This document shows, piece after piece, positions 24,025 through 29,673 of a DNA stretch of 29,673 nucleotides (its first letter is position 1; the number at the start of each line of letters is the position of its first letter). The stretch is from an uncultured Muribaculaceae bacterium (GTDB taxonomy: Bacteria > Bacteroidota > Bacteroidia > Bacteroidales > Muribaculaceae), in contig CAJTZS010000049.1 in the NCBI GenBank assembly GCA_910584055.1, positions 1 to 29,673 on the forward strand, given 5' to 3'. The position numbers were made by a program, and so were the translations under genes. Below the pieces are notes generated by a model, which was given only the letters and a program-made list of their open reading frames with translations, searched no databases and was not told where the DNA came from.

Positions 24025-25794
24025 ATGAATGTAGATTTTTTTCGAGCCTCGATGGCTCTTTTAGCGGGTGGAGCGATGGCTTCGGCTTTTGCAAAAGGGG
24101 GAACCGACACCCGTCCCAACATAGTGTTGATGCTTGCCGATGACTGGGGTTTTCCGCATGCCAAATCATACGGCGCGTCGGAGGCGGATTCTCGTGCCCT
24201 GGAGCGCATAGCCTCCGAAGGAATGCTTTTCACGCGTGCCTATTCAGCCGCTCCGCATTCATCTCCTTCACGTGCCAGCATTCTCACAGGCCAGCATCCT
24301 CACAGACTCAAAGACGGGTGTAATCTCAACAGCTATTTCCCCGCAGACCTTACGGTATATCCCGATGTCCTCGAAGAGGCGGGGTATGATGCGGTGTATT
24401 GGGGTAAAGGATGGGGACCGGGAGTGTGGAATAAAACAGGGTGGAAACGAAATCCGGCCGGTCGCGAAGTAAAAGATCTTGTGAAATATATTGAGGAAGA
24501 CGCTCCGGAAGACAAGCCGATCTGCGTCTGGATGGGTAGCCGCCGTCCGCACCGTCCGTATAAGGTCGGTTCCGGAAAGGAGCATGGTTTCAACCCCGAT
24601 TCGGTTACTCTAATACCTTATCTTCCCGATGCACCCGATGTAAGGACGGATGTTGCGGATTATTATTACAATATTCAGCTTTTCCAGGATGAATGCGAAG
24701 CAGTGATGGAAGCTCTCCGAAAATCAGGTCGCCTTGACAACACGCTCCTGATTATAACGGGTGATAACGGAGATTCCTTCCCCCGTGCCAAGTCCAATCT
24801 CTACGATCTCGGATGTCATGTGCCTATGGCCGTAAGATGGCCGGGTGTGATAAACCCCGGCAGTGTGTGTGACGGTTTTGTGAGTCTTATGGATTTGACC
24901 GCCACGTTCTATGAGGCTGCCGGTGTCAAACCAAAAGAGAAGATGGATTCGCGCAGTCTGATACCTGTGTTTAAAGGGGATTATAATGCATGCCGAAAGG
25001 AAATATATTCCGACCGCGAACGCCACACTAACACGCGTCCCGGTGGCTATGGCTATCCGATGCGTTCTGTGCAGGATAAAGAGTTCCTTTATATCCGCAA
25101 CCTTTATCCCGACCGTATGCCGGCGGGAATGGATCCGGTGTTCGGTGATACCGGACATGGCCCGGCCAAGGCATATATGGTTTTTAATCGCGACAAATAT
25201 CCTAAAGAGATCTTCGATAGAGCTTTCGGTCTGCGACCCGCCGAAGAATTATATGATTTGCGTTCGGATCCCGGATGCCTGAACAATGTTGCCGACAGCG
25301 CTTCTTACGCAGGCACGAAGAAGAAGATGGCTAAACGTCTGATGTCGTGGATGAAGAAGACCGGAGACCCCCGTGTAAACCCGAATGACCTGAGTTTCGA
25401 CACATTGCCGTATGTTCGTAAGGCAATGCGGCTTGCATTGTTCGATGTTGACAAATGCCTGAAAGATAAATCAGGTAAGGAGATTGAATGGGTTAGGACG
25501 CAGATTGAGAAACTTCGTTCCCAGGGCGTGACCGTGGTTGAATTCAAAGCACCGGGAAACCTGGCGGAATATGTTGGCGCTCTGTTGAAAATAAAGGGTG
25601 ACAGTAAGTTGACCGGACGGGAGATAACGCTCGTTTCAGGAACCGAGACCGGTATCTTGGCTGCAAAGGAAGCCGGACTTATCCCGGCAGGTGTGACGTG
25701 GGGCGATGCAGACGCTAAAACTATGGTGATGGCCGGTGCCTCCTATGTCCTCACTAACAAGGAAGACCTGGAACTGTGCATGGATTTCCTTTAG
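24025..25794 (+). CDS. S1-type sulfatase with degenerate HAD-like C-terminal tail
   Basis: A 589-residue secreted sulfatase with an N-terminal hydrophobic leader (ALLAGGAMASAFA). The sulfatase core has PNIVLMLADDWG with metal-binding Asp39-Asp40, the maturation motif Ser79-Ser-Pro-Ser-Arg83 followed by ASILTGQ, SRRPHRPY (His176), and TGDNG (Asp247, Asn248). The first motif residue is Ser, so the formylglycine would be made by an anaerobic radical-SAM sulfatase-maturing enzyme, which is not encoded in this window. Residues 470-589 do not belong to the sulfatase fold. They resemble a HAD phosphatase shortened in the middle (ALFDVDKCLKD and TGILAAKEAGLIPAGVTWGD). It lies 21 bases after the esterase. 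It removes sulfate from a glycan; position specificity is unknown. Confidence 0.9.
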   Translation: MNVDFFRASMALLAGGAMASAFAKGGTDTRPNIVLMLADDWGFPHAKSYGASEADSRALERIASEGMLFTRAYSAAPHSSPSRASILTGQHPHRLKDGCNLNSYFPADLTVYPDVLEEAGYDAVYWGKGWGPGVWNKTGWKRNPAGREVKDLVKYIEEDAPEDKPICVWMGSRRPHRPYKVGSGKEHGFNPDSVTLIPYLPDAPDVRTDVADYYYNIQLFQDECEAVMEALRKSGRLDNTLLIITGDNGDSFPRAKSNLYDLGCHVPMAVRWPGVINPGSVCDGFVSLMDLTATFYEAAGVKPKEKMDSRSLIPVFKGDYNACRKEIYSDRERHTNTRPGGYGYPMRSVQDKEFLYIRNLYPDRMPAGMDPVFGDTGHGPAKAYMVFNRDKYPKEIFDRAFGLRPAEELYDLRSDPGCLNNVADSASYAGTKKKMAKRLMSWMKKTGDPRVNPNDLSFDTLPYVRKAMRLALFDVDKCLKDKSGKEIEWVRTQIEKLRSQGVTVVEFKAPGNLAEYVGALLKIKGDSKLTGREITLVSGTETGILAAKEAGLIPAGVTWGDADAKTMVMAGASYVLTNKEDLELCMDFL

Positions 25795-25852
25795 GCGGTC
25801 ACGGCTTTTAGTTGCAATAGCATCCATCAGATAAAAACAAATCCTTAAAATT

Positions 25853-28489
25853 ATGAAAAGGATAATTTGTTGTGCACTGGCTTTGATGTCGTGTACTTAT
25901 ACAATATTCGCTGACAATCATAAATTAGGTACGTTCAATACCAGAATCTATGCAGTCGGCGATACAGAAGGGAAGGATTGGCAGATCCGTGGCCCGCATT
26001 GTAGTGATGTTGTAAAAAAGTATGACCTTGATGTTGTCGGGTTTCAAGAGCTTTGCGGCGAGGGGAAAGGATATTATAACCCTGCCACCGGTCGCACTCA
26101 ACTTGACGATATGAAGGCTTGGCTTCCGGAATATGAGTTCCATGCATGGGATAGAGACGGGACACTAAAACGCGAATATGTTGCCGTGGCTTTTAAAAAG
26201 TCGCGTTATGAGTTTGTTGAGGAGGGATCTTTTTTCGTAAGCACCACTCCCGATAAGTTTTCCAATGGCTGGGACACCAAGATTCAACCCATACCGAGAG
26301 TGGTAGGTTGGGTGAAACTAAAAGAGAAATCTACCGGGGAGACTTTCATTTTCGCAAGTGCGCACACCAACAACGGTTGGAGTCTTGACGGTCCGTATGG
26401 ATCGATGGTCATATCCCAAAGAATTAAGGATGTGGCCTCGGGGCTTCCTGTGATGATAGTAGGGGATTTCAATACTAACCGAGGTCTTGCGGACGCACAG
26501 ATCGGTCTTAAGGCTTATCAGGCCTCATTCCTCGATGCCGCAAAGGAGGTGACTGCTTCTCAAAATTTCTCCGTTCCTGTCACTGACCGTAAAGTCACAT
26601 GGACCTACAATGGCTATCATCCCATCTCTGACACATCGTATACGGGTACTGAACTTGATTATCATTTTTATCGGGGCATGGATATAATGGAACGTCATAT
26701 CATTACTGATCAATTTGATTTTCAAGGCACTCAATATCCTGTCAGTGACCATTTCCCGGTTTATGTGGTTGCAGAACTGAATCCTGACCGACCGAATGTG
26801 ATATACGTTGATTGCAATGCCTCAAAGGGTGGAGACGGTTCTATCAGAAACCCTTTTACAACAATAAACGAGGCTGTGTCTGTGGCACGAATCGACGATA
26901 CTGTCCTCGTAGCCTCAGGTGAATATAATGAATTCATAGCACCCGGCTACACTGTTGCGATAGAGGGGGGATATGATGCCGACTTTATAGATGATACGGG
27001 AGAAACAATAATCTCCGGAAAAAATTTGAAGTCTTCACCAATCAATGTTAATGCATACATATCTTTGCGTCTTAAAAATTTGATTATTAAGGGTTATAAG
27101 TCTACATCCGGGACAAAGGACGGTGCAGTTCGTTTCAACGGAAGCGACCTGATTCTGGAGAATGTAAGGGTAGAGGATAATTCTGCAACTGTTTTCGGTG
27201 GAGGTATATGCGCGTATCAAGCGGGGAAATTATGTTCAGTGAATAATATAACTCTGCGCAACTGTGTGTTCCGTAATAACAAAAGCTCCGATGGGGGTGC
27301 AATTGCTGCGAGCACATATGGAAACCTGCTGATCGAGGGATGTTCGTTCGAAGGGAATACGGCCACGAAGACGGGGAGCGCGGCATATTTGTCGTTCGGT
27401 TCCGTAGATGAGAAGAAGATATGGTTTACAGAGGCAAAAACTTTGATTATCAATTCATCATTCACCGGCAATAACGGCGGAACAATCGGCGCTCTCTACA
27501 TAAACGACAATATGCCTAATGTCGGAGTTTCAGTTTTAAATACAACATTTGCGGCCAATACACTTAATTGTAAAAGCGGAGCTTCGGTGATTGTCAAAGG
27601 ATATGCAGGGGCTGCAGTGTGTGCAAAACTTTGCAACGCTCCTGCGAATAGCGGCGACAATGTGTCGGACTCCCGTTTAAATATGGCTCATGTCACTGTC
27701 GTGGGCAACAACGCTGTGTGTACTGCTCCTGAAAATTTCGTTGCTTCGGCAGTGAATATTGTGGATGGCGGTAAAGTAAAAATCCTGAACAGCATAATTG
27801 CCGGTAACCATACCAATGGAACTCATGCCTTGAGTGACCTCTCATTCGCGGATCCGGCAGCCCTCGTTTCTGAGGGGTACAATCTTTTCACCGATAGGGA
27901 GGGGTGTAATATTGCCTCGCCGAATGTCTCATCGGAATTTGGCGTGACTCATGAAACCGGACTTGCGAATTTATGTAACATGATGGATGGCATGCAGGAG
28001 GGAGGTATGTACGTTCCAACATTGATAAAGGATAAATCTACAGCGACAATGTATGTACCTTTGAAATCAAAACATTTCGGGGGAAAAGATTTAGCCCGGA
28101 TTGATGTGAGCCAACGTGACTTCCAAAAAGAATTTGGAGATGATGTGAACACAGGCGGCTTGATTTACGGAAAACTTGACTTTGATCAGCTTGGAGCTGA
28201 ACGCAGCGGGAAAACGATTCCCGGAGCTTTAGAATATATTGAAGAAGGGTCCGGGGTGACAAGTTTTGGAACCACTAATGAGGGTTATTCATTATCAATG
28301 CAATCTCCGGGTGTCTTTACGCTGAGGGGAGAATCCGGGCTTGACATCATTTCTGTATATGATGCCTCGGGTCTTCTTAAAATGAGTATTGATTGCAACG
28401 AAAGCGAAGCGGTAATCGACATTTCCGATTATGATGCAGGTCTATATTTTATCCGTTGCGGCAACTTCTCAACAAAAATATGCTTATGA
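25853..28489 (+). CDS. EEP phosphoesterase / parallel beta-helix fusion with T9SS-like tail (EEP 4)
   Basis: An 878-residue secreted three-part protein with a signal peptide of about 20 residues (ends TIFA). An EEP domain spans about 24-308: Asn29 in TFNTRIY, Glu66 in FQELCG, His171 in SAHTNN, Asp205 and Asn207 in GDFNTN, Asp269 in ELDYHFY and Asp299-His300 in SDHFP, so the active site looks intact. A right-handed beta-helix spans about 316-785, opening with IYVDCNASKGGDGSIRNPF and running through strands such as LILENVRVEDN and LLIEGCSFEGN. Residues 804-878 resemble a T9SS sorting domain (ISVYDASGLLKM, VIDISDYDAGLYFIRCG). The helix and tail match the layout of the protein at 12078. The aldose 1-epimerase start overlaps its stop (ATGA). 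Confidence 0.85.
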   Translation: MKRIICCALALMSCTYTIFADNHKLGTFNTRIYAVGDTEGKDWQIRGPHCSDVVKKYDLDVVGFQELCGEGKGYYNPATGRTQLDDMKAWLPEYEFHAWDRDGTLKREYVAVAFKKSRYEFVEEGSFFVSTTPDKFSNGWDTKIQPIPRVVGWVKLKEKSTGETFIFASAHTNNGWSLDGPYGSMVISQRIKDVASGLPVMIVGDFNTNRGLADAQIGLKAYQASFLDAAKEVTASQNFSVPVTDRKVTWTYNGYHPISDTSYTGTELDYHFYRGMDIMERHIITDQFDFQGTQYPVSDHFPVYVVAELNPDRPNVIYVDCNASKGGDGSIRNPFTTINEAVSVARIDDTVLVASGEYNEFIAPGYTVAIEGGYDADFIDDTGETIISGKNLKSSPINVNAYISLRLKNLIIKGYKSTSGTKDGAVRFNGSDLILENVRVEDNSATVFGGGICAYQAGKLCSVNNITLRNCVFRNNKSSDGGAIAASTYGNLLIEGCSFEGNTATKTGSAAYLSFGSVDEKKIWFTEAKTLIINSSFTGNNGGTIGALYINDNMPNVGVSVLNTTFAANTLNCKSGASVIVKGYAGAAVCAKLCNAPANSGDNVSDSRLNMAHVTVVGNNAVCTAPENFVASAVNIVDGGKVKILNSIIAGNHTNGTHALSDLSFADPAALVSEGYNLFTDREGCNIASPNVSSEFGVTHETGLANLCNMMDGMQEGGMYVPTLIKDKSTATMYVPLKSKHFGGKDLARIDVSQRDFQKEFGDDVNTGGLIYGKLDFDQLGAERSGKTIPGALEYIEEGSGVTSFGTTNEGYSLSMQSPGVFTLRGESGLDIISVYDASGLLKMSIDCNESEAVIDISDYDAGLYFIRCGNFSTKICL

Positions 28490-29535
28490 AAATCAACACA
28501 GAGAAATATAGATGTAGGTTAGGGGAGATAACAGTGTTCAGGATTGAGAACGCTTCGGGAGCTTCCGTGGTGTTGTCAACGTTAGGTGCAGGAATATTGG
28601 AGGTCAATGTGCCTGACCGCAACGGCAATCTCGGTAACGTGGCCTTGCGCTACGCGAATCCTGCCGATTACCTGGATGATGATGCGTGTCTCGGCAAATC
28701 TCCGGGGAGATATGCAAACCGTATCGCCGACGGTCATCTAACAGTTGAGGGCAAGTCTTATCAGCTTGCCCTCAACGCCGGACCTAATTCCATTCATGGA
28801 GGTCCGACGGGTTTTCAAAACCGCATATGGGATGCCGAGATTTTAGGGGATGGGGTAAGGATGACATATCATTCAGCCGATATGGAGGAGAATTTTCCCG
28901 GCTCATTGGATGTCAGTGCCACATTCCGATGGAGCGATGACAATGTGCTCAGTCTGACATTCGAAGCTGTGAGCGATGCCGATACTGTGGTCAACCTTAC
29001 CAACCATGTGTATTGGAATCTAAAAGGTTCAGATTCCAGAAAGATTCTTGACCATATCCTTAAGGTGAAGGCGAGCTGCTGGCTTCCGATCGATTCAACA
29101 CATATTCCTACCGGTGAGATAGCTGACGTAAAAGGCACTCCGATGGATTTTCTTGAACCAAAGAAAATAGGACGCGACATAAACGCGGACTTTCCTCCGC
29201 TCAATATCGGAGGTGGATACGGGCAATGCTGGGTCTTCGACAACTGGGATAGAGGAAAGTTTCAGGATAATCTGATAGAGCTTCGCGATGAGGAGACAGG
29301 TCGCGTGCTAACCATAGGAAGCGACCAGCCCGGAGCGCAGATATATACAGCGAACCGCGTATCCGGTACACCTGTGAATTGTACCGGCCGTTCCTACGGT
29401 CCGCAAGAGGGTGTGGCGATAGAGATGCAGAATTTCCCCGACGCTCCCAACAAGCCTAATTTCCCCTCACCGCTCCTGCGCGCCGGCGACCGATACAAGA
29501 ACCGCATCGAATGGCGGTTTACAATAAAAAATTGA
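28486..29535 (+). CDS. galM: aldose 1-epimerase (galactose mutarotase)
   Basis: I choose ATG 28486, which overlaps the upstream stop as ATGA and gives 349 residues, the usual GalM length; starts at 28456 or 28480 would only add residues overlapping the fusion gene. Family motifs are clear: PGRYANRI, NSIHGGPTGFQNRIW (His104), LTNHVYWNL (catalytic His174), and GVAIEMQNFPDAPNKPNFPS with the catalytic base Glu313. It interconverts the alpha and beta anomers of aldoses. No signal peptide is evident, so it is cytoplasmic. It supports a locus that yields free galactose, glucose or a similar aldose. It is the last gene of the window. Confidence 0.95.
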   Translation: MKINTEKYRCRLGEITVFRIENASGASVVLSTLGAGILEVNVPDRNGNLGNVALRYANPADYLDDDACLGKSPGRYANRIADGHLTVEGKSYQLALNAGPNSIHGGPTGFQNRIWDAEILGDGVRMTYHSADMEENFPGSLDVSATFRWSDDNVLSLTFEAVSDADTVVNLTNHVYWNLKGSDSRKILDHILKVKASCWLPIDSTHIPTGEIADVKGTPMDFLEPKKIGRDINADFPPLNIGGGYGQCWVFDNWDRGKFQDNLIELRDEETGRVLTIGSDQPGAQIYTANRVSGTPVNCTGRSYGPQEGVAIEMQNFPDAPNKPNFPSPLLRAGDRYKNRIEWRFTIKN

Positions 29536-29673
29536 TAAGTAGTTGATAAAAATTAATGAACAGATAAAACGCAGTTATTTTTGAGGCGATTCGGTTGCGG
29601 AATGAAGGAGAATATTAATATATTAGAGATTAAATAAAGTTAGATGTTAAGCACGATGCAGAAATCTCCAGTT

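Noticed and set aside
1..29673. CRISPR arrays, tRNA or rRNA genes, transposase or integrase genes, phage genes
   Set aside because: None was seen on either strand. The repeats found are too few and irregular for CRISPR, and no frame has recombinase motifs.

Overview
The window is one large carbohydrate-utilisation locus (PUL) from a member of Bacteroidota, order Bacteroidales. The gene style (SusC/SusD pair, STN-bearing TonB receptor with an ECF sigma/FecR pair, lipoproteins with acidic residues after the lipobox cysteine, type-IX-secretion-like C-terminal domains, no Shine-Dalgarno-like leaders) supports this. A Muribaculaceae-type gut bacterium is my best guess, but it is inferred from style and not proven. 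All nineteen convincing genes are on the + strand and no RNA gene was seen.

Layout. (1) 1-455: a non-coding leader holding one copy of a ~160-bp dispersed structured repeat. (2) 456-4540: two tandem secreted endonuclease/exonuclease/phosphatase (EEP) fold proteins and a secreted DUF6259-like TIM-barrel glycosidase candidate. (3) 4607-6152: ECF sigma factor and FecR-type anti-sigma factor. (4) 6232-12004: a small lipoprotein translationally coupled to an STN-containing SusC, then SusD. (5) 12078-16038: a secreted parallel beta-helix protein with a T9SS-like tail and a GH50 (beta-agarase)-like enzyme. (6) 16007-21535: an inner-membrane/cytoplasmic cassette of MFS transporter, AraA/FucI-superfamily isomerase, a class I mannose-6-phosphate-isomerase-like protein with an extra N-terminal domain, and a ROK kinase lacking the usual zinc motif. 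(7) 21547-22410: a third EEP protein. (8) 22411-22899: a gene-free region with a 37-bp perfect inverted repeat, a partial inverted copy of the dispersed repeat and its second full copy. (9) 22900-29535: SGNH-type esterase, an S1 sulfatase with a degenerate HAD-like tail, a fourth EEP protein fused to a beta-helix and a T9SS-like tail, and aldose 1-epimerase.

How it may work together. Surface and periplasmic enzymes (EEP proteins, GHs, sulfatase, esterase, beta-helix proteins) trim a decorated glycan. SusC/SusD import oligosaccharides, and the STN domain signals through FecR to the sigma factor. GalM, the MFS transporter, the isomerase, the ManA-like protein and the ROK kinase take up and process the released monosaccharide. 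The sulfatase, esterase and four EEP phosphoesterase-fold proteins suggest a glycan carrying sulfate, ester and possibly phosphodiester groups. The substrate cannot be named from sequence alone.

The most unusual points are the four EEP proteins in one PUL, the EEP/beta-helix/sorting-tail fusion, the sulfatase/HAD-remnant fusion, the ManA-like protein with a kinase-like N-terminus, and the ~160-bp direct repeats that bracket the first 22 kb of the locus.
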